From Coprinopsis marcescibilis (lineage: Eukaryota; Basidiomycota; Agaricomycetes; Agaricales; Psathyrellaceae): a stretch of 64,000 nt of DNA. Position 1 is the stretch's first letter. Every line of letters starts with the position of its first letter. The notes under the pieces are model-generated. The model was not told the origin of the DNA, did no database searches, and saw only the letters and a program-made list of their open reading frames with translations. The position numbers were made by a program, and so were the translations under genes. This document shows positions 52,308 to 63,908 of the stretch, piece after piece. Where the stretch lies: positions 1 through 64,000 of the forward strand of contig ML210302.1 in the NCBI GenBank assembly GCA_004369085.1, given 5' to 3'.

Positions 52308-54745
52308 ATGGCTCGGACCGCGGGCTCAATAATTGCCAATGACCCATCTGACCCGCTTGCCCATGTCACTGCGCCTCCTCTCAACGAGACTGCAGCGGAG
52401 CGCCAGGAAAGATTGGAGAAGGAGACAGAGGCAAAGCAAGTGTCTGATGGGATAGATAGAGACATCGAGGCAGAGCGCGAGGCGACCAAGGCGAGGAAAC
52501 CAATTAAAATTCTGCTACTCGGTGGGTCTCGGCGTCCTTCTCTGTTTACTCCCTGACCTCTTTGCATAGGCCAGAGTGAATCGGGTACGTCTTGTGCTTC
52601 ATAGGGCGCTGTTCAGCATCTCATAGTAACAACCCAGGCAAATCGACGACATTGAAAAGTGAGCAGCCCCATGCAATCTCCAAACCAAGCTGTTGCTGAT
52701 GTTTTAACTGTGATAGACTTTCAGTTAATGTATGACCCAAAGGTGTGTGAAGCATAAGCCCTCATCCCATTCTCTATCCAATCAGGAGCCCATTAGGCGT
52801 TCCGCCTGGAAAAGGCATCCTGGAGAGCTGTGATTCAGCTCAACCTCGTCCGCTCCTTCCACGTCATGTTCGACGCCGTCACCCGTGCCCAGGAGCTGAA
52901 CCAAAAAGGGGAAAACGCACTTATCATACCACCGGAGCTCCTCAGAATAAAGCTGCGCATCATGCCACTTCTCGCGATTGAGAATATCCTTATCCGTCGA
53001 CTTACCCCAGAAGGGTCTGGGGAAGTGGAGGCTGTTCAGCTTGGGGCTTCAACTGGTCTAGCGAAAGCGGAACGAACGAAACACTACATCAAGGAGGTTG
53101 CCATCAACTCGACTAAAGGCTGGAAGGAGGCGTTCACGGGCAACCCTGCATCCCCAACGCGTCAAAGCTTTGAGAGTGGGGATGATATTGACTGGAACGA
53201 CCCCAAAGACCCTGGGCGGGTCATTCACGAGTGCGCAGAAGACATGATCAAGTTTTGGAATGATCCTATCATACAACGGCTTTTGAATCAGCAGAACATG
53301 CGAATGCAAGAAGTTTCTGGCTTGTGAGTGACATTTGTATTGTGCACTTACGACACTTCTTTGACATTGGACCGCGTACCAGCTTCCTAGACCAGCTTGA
53401 CAGAGTGACTGCGCCGCGTTATATCCCTACCGATGGTAAGTACTTCGGCTAAGACTGACCGAGAGTTCCGTTTAGCCCACATAATGTCCTATACAGACGA
53501 CGTTCTAAGAGCACGCTTAAAGACTCTTGGTCAGTAGCTTTGTCTACAGGCTTTAGCCACCGACTGATATCGGTTCACTGACAGGTGTTACTGAGCATCG
53601 CTTCACGCTGAGCACCGACGTAGCCAGTGAGTACTTGGATGAGCATCTTGGTCACCTGCTCGATTCCCTAAAAGATGTCTTCTGACCGACCACTCTTCCA
53701 CTTCTTACCGCTATCAGCGGGGAAACTTATCGGTAGGGATTGGCGAGTATTCGATGTCGGCGGCCATAGATCCCAGGTCAGTCCGTATCTACGCCAAGCT
53801 ATCACTCCTCTGATATCCGTCTACTGTTCTCTCACTCAGAGAGGTCAGTAAACCTCAGCCACCAACTCCGAGTTCCATAAATTGAAGCTGTTTTATCCGT
53901 TTAACAGCGGCATGGGTGCCGTATTTTGACGACATGGACGCCATCATCTTCCTTGCACCGATTAGGTTGGTTTTCTATTAGTTTTCTCTCGCCACTCCTC
54001 GCCCGCTCATCCGTTGGCCCCGGATAGTTGTTTTGATCAAACACTCGCAGAAGATTTGAAAACGAATAGATTAGTAAGTCTTGTCACCCTCTGTGACCGT
54101 TCTTAGCCTTCTAGTCGAGCTTTCCATGCTCAACACTCGGCTAACCTTTCCCTCCTTGAATAGTCCGACTCGGTGCAGCTATGGGAGCAACTAGTTCGAA
54201 ACCAGCTCCTCCGAGAGACTAACCTCATTCTGTTCCTGAACAAGATCGATATCTTTAAGGCTAAGATTAAATCTGGGGTTAAACTCGCAGATTATGTCGT
54301 TTCTTATGGGAACAGGCCTAACGATTTTGAAAGTACCGTAGACTGTAAGTAAACTCTAATCAGTTTCCTAAACGCCGTATCAGCTGCTGACTGACCCGGG
54401 GGTTAGATTTGCGAAAAAAGTTTGGTAGGTTCAATTAATATCTTCCTTCCGACGATGTAGGTATAACAATGGTGTCATCTCGCACAGCTGGGATTCTGAA
54501 GGAGGGCTCACCATTACCCCGGCACTTCTATGGTCATTTGACCGCAGTCACGGTACGTGCGATCATTTCCGGATTGTCCTTAGTGCTAAAAGTTCGCAAA
54601 GAACACTCAATCGACTCAATATATTCTGACAAACCGTGAGTATTGCCTTACTTTCGGCTCCGTGAAAGCTGGCACTGAAGCAGACGTCAATGCAGTTCAA
54701 GAAATGATTATGCGCGAAGTCTTCGTCAAATCGAGCCTGCTTTGA
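52308..54745 (+). CDS. Divergent heterotrimeric G-protein alpha subunit
   Basis: Guanine-nucleotide-binding subunit coupling membrane receptors to effectors. Seventeen exons join to 485 codons, much longer than the usual 350-360. They end at 52521, 52584, 52658, 52742, 53323, 53435, 53529, 53626, 53776, 53843, 53965, 54073, 54344, 54424, 54552, 54635 and 54745. G1 is GQSESGKST (residues 72-80). Switch I is RARLKTLGV, with the conserved Arg at 292 and Thr at 295. Switch II is DVGGHRSQRAAW, and NKID is the guanine-specificity motif. Residue 327 is His where Gln is nearly universal. The N-terminus MARTAGSII lacks the Gly2 myristoylation signal, and the charged start (residues 24-66) plus an insert in the helical domain account for the length. 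Such diverged alpha subunits are expanded in basidiomycetes. A 4-base exon (53840-53843) is required. Confidence 0.88.
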
Positions 54746-55179
54746 ACCCTGCTATCCTTGTCCCGTCATCGTCGCTTTCAACCTGGACAGCCAGGGCGTC
54801 ATTTATTATGCATTCAGACTCATCTTACTATATCATCTCCAATAATCTACTTTTTAAACCCGTACCTAGTAGACGTAGACCTTCTGTGCGGAGACGTACT
54901 TATTCCACAATGTATCTGGGATTCTGACTCTCTGTAGAAACCCCTATCTAAGTTGAAGGAGCGCGACGTAAACGTGACAGGAAGCGTGATGCGCCCGTTG
55001 ATTTATGACGCGACCAAACACTTTCTTTTCTCTGAACCACCACCTGGGTCTCTGGGCATCCTGGTACCGTCGTAATTGGGGCTGGGGCCACGCACATATT
55101 GTCTCTTGCTATCACCCCATCTATTCTAAATCTTTCCACCGACTCTGTCACGAACAAATTGCTGGGCCTGAATTTGTTC
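54746..55179. other. Intergenic
   Basis: 3' flank of the G-alpha gene and 5' region of the RRG7-like gene. No ATG-started frame or signal is supported. Confidence 0.5.
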
Positions 55180-56286
55180 ATGATATGCATATCCAACCGC
55201 GCACTATGTTCGTCAATTCGTAGGCAACAATCAACCTTCAATCATGTTGGAATAGCAGCTAGGACTGCTATAACCAGAGCCCCATGTGCAACCTTTGCAA
55301 TACCGTTTGAAGTTCGGGGACCAACAAGCCAGCAACAACGACGTCGGCTATCGGGCAAAACACTGTCTGCCGTCCACAGGGGGAAAGCATTCGAAGAACG
55401 GTCGATGAAGCTTCTGGAGACCAAGTTCTCCATGAACTTGACTCGGGTGGGCGGGCGTGACGATGGGGGCGTTGATCTTCTTGGGTGGTGGTGGATACCT
55501 GCGTCCGAGAACACCGTCCAGATCGCTACGGACGCTACTGCGAATAATCCACCACCCGCACCTGCTATCAAAGCTCTTCCGACGCACACCGGGGAGCTGA
55601 AGCGCAGGGTCCGAGTTATTGCACAGTGCAAAGCGGAGAAGAAGAAGATGGGGCCGAATTATGTGCGGGAGCTGGAAGGTGTGGTTCATGGCCTTCGGTA
55701 CGCCAGCGGGAACCGACTCGCGTCGACGGCCATTGAAACTAGGCCTATGCTGTTCGGAAATATCAGCATGAACCCTGCTGGTGACTTGACAACCAGCGAA
55801 CCGACGACCGACGCGACACTCGTCTCGGAACGCACGTCCTTCAACGACGCCAGGGAAGAGGCGAACGAAGATTCTTCCATTGTCGCCCTATTGATATCGC
55901 AGTCTCCGTTCACGAAATCAGCGATACTGAGGGCACAAGCTTCACCTCTACCTTTCTTCCTCCTGCACCTTCCTGACATTCCAGTCGAAACGCCAGACCT
56001 GGGGCCTTTGCCGCGTTCGAAATCGCTGTTCGCCAATCGGTCGGTTCCCGGACTTGAGGATCAAGACTTGGCTGAACCACAGCCGATTGGGGGCATCGTT
56101 TGGAACCGTGCGCTTGCTGGAACGACGGGTGTGTTGAAGGGTGGGATGGAAGTGCGTTGGGAGAGAGGGGGTGCAGGTGATGGAGCAGGAGCTCCAAGTC
56201 TCTGGTGGAAAGGGGCGGAACTCGCCTGTTGGACTCCGCCGCCTTTGCCTGCGACAGAGGCACGACCTGCACTTGGCGTGCCATAA
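55180..56286 (+). CDS. RRG7: Rrg7-like mitochondrial protein (restriction-endonuclease-like fold)
   Basis: Resembles 'required for respiratory growth' protein 7 (DUF2034), a mitochondrial protein with a PD-(D/E)xK nuclease-type core. A single exon encodes 368 residues. The first 60 are rich in Arg, Ser and Ala with no acidic residues until position 46, as expected of a mitochondrial targeting sequence. The core follows: HRGKAFEERSMKLLETKF (Glu), RVGGRDDGGVDLLGWW (Asp) and VIAQCKAEKKKMGPNYVREL (Gln-x-Lys). That set matches the E-D-QxK pattern of active enzymes, and later LLISQSPFTKSAI also fits the family. I chose ATG 55180; the open frame extends upstream but without another ATG. Molecular activity of the family is not established; Rrg7 is needed for respiration in yeast. 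Confidence 0.75.
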   Translation: MICISNRALCSSIRRQQSTFNHVGIAARTAITRAPCATFAIPFEVRGPTSQQQRRRLSGKTLSAVHRGKAFEERSMKLLETKFSMNLTRVGGRDDGGVDLLGWWWIPASENTVQIATDATANNPPPAPAIKALPTHTGELKRRVRVIAQCKAEKKKMGPNYVRELEGVVHGLRYASGNRLASTAIETRPMLFGNISMNPAGDLTTSEPTTDATLVSERTSFNDAREEANEDSSIVALLISQSPFTKSAILRAQASPLPFFLLHLPDIPVETPDLGPLPRSKSLFANRSVPGLEDQDLAEPQPIGGIVWNRALAGTTGVLKGGMEVRWERGGAGDGAGAPSLWWKGAELACWTPPPLPATEARPALGVP

Positions 56287-57329
56287 ACACCGGGGCTAAC
56301 TTTCCGAGTTCGCCTCGAGAGCGTCAGCTACTCGAGTCTAGTGTATCCCCGAGCAACGTGCGATAACTCCTCGTGGAGTCGAGCTGCAAAGTGGTTTATC
56401 GATATCATATGCAGGCCTTTAAATTGAAGCTTGAAGCTGATCTTCCAATTCATAGGAAAAACCAATACTGTGCAATCCATTTTTCCGGGGTACCGGGTTA
56501 ATACTGGTGTGGACTATCGATAGTTCTAAGCTCCCGAACGCGTTGCCATGTACGACGCTGCACGACGCTTGCGTTTTCTGTTCATCAACCCTGAATAACC
56601 TTGAACACTCTTGGCAGTACGAAATTTCTTGGAGGCGGATGTGAGACGCCGTTGCTGTGAAGCAGCATGCGGTCCGAAGCAGGCAGTAACAACCATGTCG
56701 AGATGTATTCCTTGGAGAACAACGAGCGGCGGGCTTCAGGCTGTAGGTGCCAGCAAGGTGCCAGCAGTCGGAGGTGGCAGATGCCAAATTTTAAAAACAT
56801 GGTGAGAACAAAGTAAGAACAACTGCGCAAATTGCTGATGAGTTAATGAGCTTGGCTTGGTTCGTCGATTTCTGGACGATCCACAGCTGTGCTTATTATC
56901 CATATTCTCGTCGATGCCTATCATCCAAAGTCCTTTGCCTGCGTCCTACATATGCGAGTAGCTTTTGAAAGTTCAGTAGGCCTTTGAGCTTGCCGAGTTC
57001 ATGGATGAACTTCTTGGCGACAGGCACTGACTGAATGGTCTGCGGTATTATGTATCTCCTTTGATCGCCCTTGTCACCGCATTTTTTGCATTTACACAGG
57101 GTACCTGGCCTTTACGGGCGAACAGTTTCAGAGTGGGCGAAACGTTGTGGGCTGGGAAAAGGCGGCCGACATCAAACTTTTTCATATTTAAAGGGAAGGG
57201 CTGACAACGAGCCTGACACAAGTCTTTTCTCCTACGTACCTATTCCCTAATTCCGTCGTCGCTCTCTTTGCTCGTGCTGTCCTTACCTTTCAATCTTTTA
57301 GACTGCTGAACCGTGCATTCTCTCTCAAG
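56287..57329. other. Intergenic, promoter of secreted glycoprotein 1
   Basis: No gene is supported. A TATA-like catatttaaa near 57182-57191 lies about 145 bases before the next ATG. Confidence 0.5.
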
Positions 57330-58671
57330 ATGCATTCACTCACTATCACCTCGCGTCTCGCCGCACTCGCCATTGGCGCCATCTTCGTCGCCGCCCAGGA
57401 CGACCTCCCGCCCGCGCGCCCCCAGATCCCGCTCGCAGAGAAGCGGTTCACCTGGCCCGATCTCGTGAGTGTCAGCAATCAGTTCGTTGATGGCTGTCCT
57501 GATCTCGTTGTTGCAACGCCAGCCATACCAAGTCGACACCGAAGTCCTGCTCCGCGGTACCCAGTCCGGGTACAACATCTGCAACAGCACCACCGAGAAC
57601 CAAGAATCCCTCTGCCAGACCGCTCATTTTAACAGCATCGATGGTTCGTCGTTATCTTTATTTCTTCGAAGCGCCCGTGTGGAACTGGTTCCTGACGGCT
57701 TGTAATAGATTTCTGCCTTTGGGCTCCACCCAGGGCCGGCGAGAACATCGGGAATATCGAGAGCCACATGGTAGCCTGGTGCACCAAACCTGGCCATGGA
57801 ACCCGGTTGATTCCCGAGGGCGCGATTACCGGTCTGCAGTGGATCAGGACCCCCGACTACGTTCAGGCCGTCGGGTTCTTTGACGAGACCATGGTTAACA
57901 TTGGAGAGGAGGATTACGGAGGAGAGATCGATCCTCACGGCGCTGATGGTGTACGTAGACTGGGGTTTAGTCTCGAGGATATGCATCTAACTTTTTCCCT
58001 GTTAGCGTGGAAACCCCATGGGGGCCCTTCTCTTCTCCGAAGCGTGGACCGGAAGCCCCGTCCAGGTCATCAACTGGCATCTGTAAGTGCAAATCCACCA
58101 CCACTTGGAAGATTTCTCAATCACGTTTGATTGTAGGTTCATCGGCCGCGACCGCTTCTGCTTCAAGGCCTGTGACCCCTCGCGCCAAAACGACCGCCAG
58201 TTCTGCAACAACATCCTCGACCGCATCGGGTGTGACTTCAACATCCCCAACGTCGCCCAGCCGGACGTGTTTGAAGAGTGCGCTGCCGACAACCAGGATT
58301 TCCCCGGAGTGTACACCCAGGCCGACGGCGCCGTCATCACCTACACCCAGCCCGAAGGCCCCATCGACACCATCGAGTGGCGCCCCCGCACCCCCGTGCC
58401 ATCCGACTGCACCACCTATGCCAGCGCCGCGCTTTTCTCTGGCTTGCCGGCCGGAGCGAACCCCACCCCCAGCGCGTCAGATGAGCCTGAGATCACCCCT
58501 GCCCCGTCTGGTGGGCTCTCGACCGCTAGACCCAGGGCCACCCCGAGCAACAGCAACGCCAGCAACGGTGGCGCCAGGCCTCAGCAGACCAACACCAGCG
58601 GTGCCTCCAGGATTGCGCTTCCCTCAGCAGCGGCCCTCGCCGTCATCCTCTCCGCTATTATCTTTGCTTAA
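57330..58671 (+). CDS. Macrophage activating glycoprotein-like secreted protein 1
   Basis: Member of an Agaricomycete family annotated as 'macrofage activating glycoprotein'; molecular function is unknown. Exons 57330-57464, 57523-57643, 57709-57950, 58006-58082 and 58137-58671 encode 369 residues. A signal peptide (LAALAIGAIFVAAQ) is followed by the conserved domain (GYNICNSTTENQESLCQT, DFCLWAPP, AWCTKPGHGTRLIPEGA, TPDYVQAVGFFD, EIDPHGAD, FCFKACDP, DRIGCDFNIPN, DNQDFPGVYT) with paired Cys. A Ser/Thr/Pro-rich spacer and a hydrophobic tail (ALPSAAALAVILSAIIFA) suggest GPI anchoring at the cell surface. First of three same-strand tandem copies. It is the most diverged: it has ADG before the fourth exon where copies 2 and 3 have ADL. 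Confidence 0.85.
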
Positions 58672-60141
58672 AAGTTGCCACATTCTCATCATCTCCCAGC
58701 CTAATCATTTACGGATAATTCGAACCCGCGGGGCAGTTGGCGTTTTGTAACTGGAATCGGCCAACAATAGATTCATACCTTCTGCAGATGCCTGGCGCCT
58801 TTGCTGTTCCCTTGATTCCGTGCCGTGTTCTCCTATGTGGTTGTGGTTGTGGTAAGTAAGTGGGTTGGTGCTGTTTCGTAGGTCTATTTTCTTCAGGCTC
58901 TGCTCCACGCTTCACTGTTTCTCAGCGGAGCTTCGGATCCCATATTATCTATTCTGCACCAGACGCGTGTTGCCATTTCACTGTTCGGCTCTCTCCTCAT
59001 GTGCCGGGAAAGGCCTTGCGCTTTGGGCTAAAGGCACTGGTCATGGGGTCAGCAGCTCTTCCAGCATTCTATGAAACTGTTCGTCATGACGACAGTCTTG
59101 TCCGCAGACATCCATTCACGAGAACAAATCAGCACCGCGTGTTGGTCGGGCGTTACGTTCTAACTTCTGGTTCCGTCCGTTACTTACGAGCTTCTTCCGA
59201 CCTGACCTACCTAAGAGCACCTACCACACCACTGACGGGGACTTGGGAGTGCTTGGGATTTCTTGGACGTCGTCGGGCCCAAGACTCGTCGAGCCGCTTG
59301 GAACTCGAAAATATTCAAGCTCGTCGTGTCTTGGCACGCCACCGTGGCGGTGATCAGCGCGATCAGTACCCAGCACTGCGGATGCAGTGCTGCGCGGACA
59401 GACCGTTCTCCCACCCTTTCCACAGTACCTCTTGGCAGCAAACCGCAAACGTCATCCTCGTCGACCGTTTCAACCTTGTTTAGGCCTCACCCCTGGAGCA
59501 AGGCGATTATGCATTATTACTTCGGGCTGTCGTCTGGGTCTCGTGTTCCGTGGAGCCCCTGTCATGTCCCTCTTTGACCAACTGATAACTTGCTGCGAAT
59601 AACCCCTCATCATCAGGGATGTCGTCAAGTTGCGTGTTGGCGGGCTTGGACGGACTTGGGACGCTGCTTTGGGACGGGCTGGTGAGAATGAGATGCGGGG
59701 GCAGGCTGGGCTGGGCGTGGAAAGCAGTCTCCATTCCTAGTCGCCAGGCATGCTTATCCTTGCTTAATCTCGGAAGACATTCACGCCAAGCTGTCATGGA
59801 GCGCGAAGACCAAGGAAGACCAGCTGTTCGTGATACAATCTCCCGGCATTCCTTGGAGATGAAACTGTCCAAGAAGTTCAAATCCGGGCTTGGTATCGCC
59901 CTAAAATAACGTATCCCAGCTGCCACTTGTTTGTCCTGCCTCGCCTTGCCAAGATCGTCGATGCCTTTATCTGGCCCGTTGGTTTGTTCGCAACTTTCCC
60001 TCTTCTCCCCACAATAACCGTGACCTCGTTGGTTTTTTTTGTTTGTATTTTGGTCCTCGTCGTCGGACGCCACTCTCGCTGTATACCCCAGCTTCCCTTC
60101 TGTTTCTCTTTCTGTCAATCTCGTCTTGCATCTTTTAAAAG
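58672..60141. other. Spacer between glycoprotein copies 1 and 2
   Basis: 1.5 kb without a gene I can support. Frames of about 200 codons occur on both strands (58860-59483 plus; 59507-60118 minus) but have no domain and no similarity to the flanking paralogs. A C/T-rich leader precedes copy 2. Confidence 0.5.
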
Positions 60142-61462
60142 ATGTTCTCAGTCGCTCTTTCCTCTGTGCTCGTTATGGGAGCGGCGTTTGCCGCTGCCCA
60201 ATCGACGACCGAGCCGGCTTTGCCACCTGGCATGTCCACATACCCTGACGTCCCGCATGCGTCCAAGACCTTTGCCTTTGAGGACCTCGTACGTGCCCTG
60301 CCTCCCGCTACGTGATGCATGAATGTATGGATGGATGCTCATGGAGTACCGTTAGCCCTACAGGATCGACGATAGCACCCACCTCATCCGTGGCAACCAG
60401 CACGGCTACAACATCTGCAACGACACCACTGCAGGCCAAGACTCGCTCTGCCAGACTTCGCACTTTAATAGCATCGATGGTGCGTGGCGTGCTTGCTCCT
60501 GCTCCCAGACGACGGCGTTGCTGACCTCCCGTTCCTTTCTTCCTTCGTTGCAGACTTTTGCCTGTGGGCTCCCCCCGATTTTGGTCGCACCATCGGTGAT
60601 ATCGAGGGTATCATGGTTGCGTGGTGCACCAAGCCAGGGCACGGAACGCGCTTGATCCCCGAAGGCGCCATCACGGGCCTGCAGTGGATCACGACGCCCG
60701 ACTATGTGCAGGCCGTCGGGTTCATCGACCAGACACTCATCAACGTCCTCGCCGACGACTCTGGAGGAGAGATGGACCCGCACGGTGCTGACCTCGTACG
60801 TCTCTTCCTTTTCTCCGCGTTATGGTTGTTGCGGCGGGGGTGCTAATATATTTGTGTTTCAGCGCGGCAACCCCATGGGCGGGATCGTCTACTCCAACGC
60901 CTGGACGGGCGCCCCAACGCAGGTTATCGAGTGGCATTTGTTCCTCGGCAGCGGCCGTTTCTGCTACAAGGCGTGCGACCCGCGCGGCCGCTTCGACGAC
61001 CGCTACTGCGAGCACATCCTCGACCGCATCGGGTGCGACTACAACGTGCCCAATCGCGCGCAAGACGGTGTGTTTGAGCAGTGCCTCGGCGACAACCAGG
61101 ATTTCCCCGGGGTGTACACGACCAACGGCGTCGTCATGACCTACACGCAGCCCGCGGGGGATCTAGGAGACATTGGGTTCAGCCCGATGACGCCTTCGTC
61201 GTCGAGCTGCACGCAGTTTGAGAGCGCGGCGCTGTTTAGTGGGTTGCCGACGGGTGTGTCGCCCGGGTCGAGCACTACGAGTGAGGATGCGCGGCCGACT
61301 GGGAGTGGGGGCGTGAGCAGCCGTCGGTCTACTGGGACACCGAGCCCGTCGCAGACTGCGGGGGGTGCGCAGAATTCGCAGGGGAGCTCTGCGTCGAAGA
61401 CTGCTGCTCTTAGCGGTGCCGCGCTTGTCGGTGCTGTGTTGTCTGCGGTGTTCCTCGCTTGA
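60142..61462 (+). CDS. Macrophage activating glycoprotein-like secreted protein 2
   Basis: Second tandem copy, 370 residues, exons 60142-60288, 60356-60479, 60554-60795 and 60863-61462. Signal peptide MFSVALSSVLVMGAAFAAAQ. The domain has the same order as copies 1 and 3: GYNICNDTTAGQDSLCQT, DFCLWAPPDFGRTIGDIEG, AWCTKPGHGTRLIPEGA, TPDYVQAVGFIDQ, EMDPHGADLRGNPMGG, FCYKACDP, DRIGCDYNVPN and DNQDFPGVYT. The tail is Ser/Gly/Thr-rich and ends in a hydrophobic segment (ALSGAALVGAVLSAVFLA), fitting a GPI anchor. The fourth intron of copies 1 and 3 is absent: WHLFLGSG is read through without interruption. It is closer to copy 3 than to copy 1. Confidence 0.87.
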
Positions 61463-62575
61463 TAAGTACTAGGATGAGATGTTGTTTGTTTTAGTATTGT
61501 GGACTGGAGTGACCATTTGCGGCTGCCCCGGCTTGTTTTTTACCTGTAAATACCATCGTTTTATTACCCACTCACAGACGCTTTAATGTTGGCTGGACTC
61601 TTTTTGCTTATTCGTGCGACGTGGAGGAACGCTACTTATGAATTGTGTATGTCTGTCTGTCGTACTTGTTTCTTGGCCTGCGTAAAATGATAATTTTTTT
61701 TTTTAAAAATAAAAAAGTGTTGCTTGGGTCGTTACAAGATCTCCAGAGTCCGAGTCGCCGATAAGGGGAGGGAGGGGTGGTGTGCGGTTTCCGCCGGTGT
61801 TGGATTGATGGTAGGCGGGCGTGGGGGTCAGTCGGGAGCGGAAGGTATTGCGGCACGTAAGTCTAGCCCCCTTTGTCTTTCACGATGGAGGGCGATCCCT
61901 TGCCTGACTCATGTAGCACTTGGGGTTGGCATGCAAAGTATTCTGCATAACCTGCTGGGATTGTGCGCTGGGGAAGAGTAAGCTTGGGCTCCATGATGGG
62001 AGCCCCCTCTGATACTCGTACGATTGTCAAATTCCGGTCGTCACCGTTTGTCACCGTGTGTGGTACAAAGCCCGACGAGAAGGGTATTTGTTCGGAATCC
62101 GCGTGCGGTTTGTTGCCAAGCGCGTGCTATTTCTTGCGGGGTGTCCCCTCTGCTCAGTTCTTCTAGGTTGTTATCCCGACCCAGCAGCTACGAATATACT
62201 CGATGCAAATTTCAGCTTGCATTGGGATCGCGTGGGGTACTAGAGTTGTATGTTCCTTGTGCACGCTGATTGCAGTTTGCAGTGATTGTCTGATTTGTTG
62301 CGCTGTCAGGAGGCGTTGCGGTGAGTCGTCTTCATAGTATTCAACGGGCTGCTTGGCCCCGAATATCGCGCCTCAAGGCAAGACATAAAATTGACAGGGC
62401 TCATGGATCAAGAAAACAATTGATGGTGTGATATTTATAGCAAGCTGGCTTGGCTTGTGGCTATAAACAGAGCAGCGGAAGAGATTTGCACCTCAGCTCC
62501 CTTCTTTCTTTCTTCCACCATCTTCCTGCCTTTTGGCTCTTTCGTCCCCGCCGCTCTTTAGTTCATCTTTTGAAG
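61463..62575. other. Spacer between glycoprotein copies 2 and 3
   Basis: 1.1 kb without a supported gene. It contains an uninterrupted T run followed by A-rich sequence at about 61694-61717. A TATA-like ctataaac near 62460-62467 lies about 110 bases before the ATG of copy 3. Confidence 0.55.
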
Positions 62576-63908
62576 ATGTTCACCGTCGCTCGTTCCATTT
62601 CTGCTGTTCTCGTCCTGGGTGGTGCTGCTCTCGTGGCAGCCCAGGATGTCACCGTCCCTGGTGCCCCCACCGAAACCTACCCCTCCACTGCCCACGCTTC
62701 CAAAACCTTTGCCTTTGCAGACCTCGTAAGTCGTCCTTCTTGCCCACCAAAACCGTACTTACCCCTCTCCAGCCGTACAAGATCGACACCGACACCCACC
62801 TTATCCGCGGCCCCCAGCATGGGTACAACATCTGCAATGGCACCACCGAAAATCAAGAGTCGCTCTGCCAGACATCCCACTTCAACAGCCTCGATGGTGC
62901 GTTGCTTCTGGCTTGCCAGGGCTTCCTGTGCTGATCTCATCATCCCTAGACTTTTGCTTGTGGGGTCCCCCGGACTATGGCCGCACCGTTGGCGACATTG
63001 AGGGCATCATGGTGGCCTACTGCACCAAGCCCGGTCACGGAACCCGCCTCATCCCCGAGGGCGCCTTGACTGGTGTCCAATGGATCACCACTCCTGACTA
63101 TGTGCAGGCCGTCGGCTTCATTGACCAGACCATGATCAACATTGTCGAGGGTGACTGGGGAGGAGAGATGGACCCCCACGGTGCTGATCTCGTGAGCTGC
63201 ACCCTGTTTTCTCCCGTGCAACGTACTGACCCCATTTCCAGCGTGGCAACCCCATGGGAGGCATCGTCTTCTCCGACGCCTGGACTGGCGCACCCACCCA
63301 GGTCATCGAATGGCATCTGTACGTCCCCCTAATCTCTCTCTGCCCGCCCCCTCTCATCCCCTCTCTCCAGCTTCATCGGCGGAAACCGATTCTGCTACAA
63401 GGCGTGCGACCCCCGCGGTCAGAACGACGACCGCTTCTGCGAGCACATTCTCGACCGCATCGGGTGCGACTTTAACATCCCCAACGCCGCCCAGGACGAG
63501 GTCTTTGAGTCCTGCCTGGGCGACAACCAGGATTTCCCCGGGATCTACACCGAGAACGGCGTGGAGATGACATACCAGCAGCCCGAGGGCAGCATCCCGC
63601 CTCTGCCTTACGTCGCCCGCACCCCCGCCTCGTCCAGCTGCACCCAGTTCGAGAGCGCCGCGCTGTACACTGGGCTCCCCCAGGCCTCTGACGTCCCCGG
63701 TGTCACGCGCACCGGCAGCGGTGTGAGCGCCACCATCACCCCGTCAGGCTCGGGAGGTCGTCCCGTCAGCGCCAACCCATCGCGCACAAACAGCGGGAGC
63801 GGACCCAACGCATCGGGTGGAGCAGCCGGCAGCGGGGCGTTCGCCAACGCCGTCTCTGGATTCTCCGTCCTCGGCGCACTCCTCTTCTCGGCCCTCTTCC
63901 TCGCGTGA
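62576..63908 (+). CDS. Macrophage activating glycoprotein-like secreted protein 3
   Basis: Third tandem copy, 376 residues, exons 62576-62725, 62773-62896, 62950-63191, 63242-63318 and 63371-63908. Signal peptide (ISAVLVLGGAALVAAQ), then GYNICNGTTENQESLCQT, DFCLWGPPDYGRTVGDIEG, AYCTKPGHGTRLIPEGA, TPDYVQAVGFIDQ, EMDPHGADLRGNPMGG, FCYKACDP, DRIGCDFNIPN and DNQDFPGIYT. The Ser/Gly-rich spacer ends in FSVLGALLFSALFLA, a GPI-type tail. Exon 3 is 242 bases in all three copies and exon 4 is 77 in copies 1 and 3, so the intron positions are ancestral. Coding sequence is strongly C-ended, as is common for highly expressed secreted proteins. Function unknown; surface or extracellular role inferred. Confidence 0.87.

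Noticed and set aside
58860..59483. 207-codon plus-strand frame between glycoprotein copies
   Set aside because: No ATG context, domain, intron pattern or similarity; composition is that of non-coding spacer.
59507..60118. 203-codon minus-strand frame before glycoprotein copy 2
   Set aside because: It overlaps the leader of copy 2 and shows no recognisable domain; kept out for lack of support.
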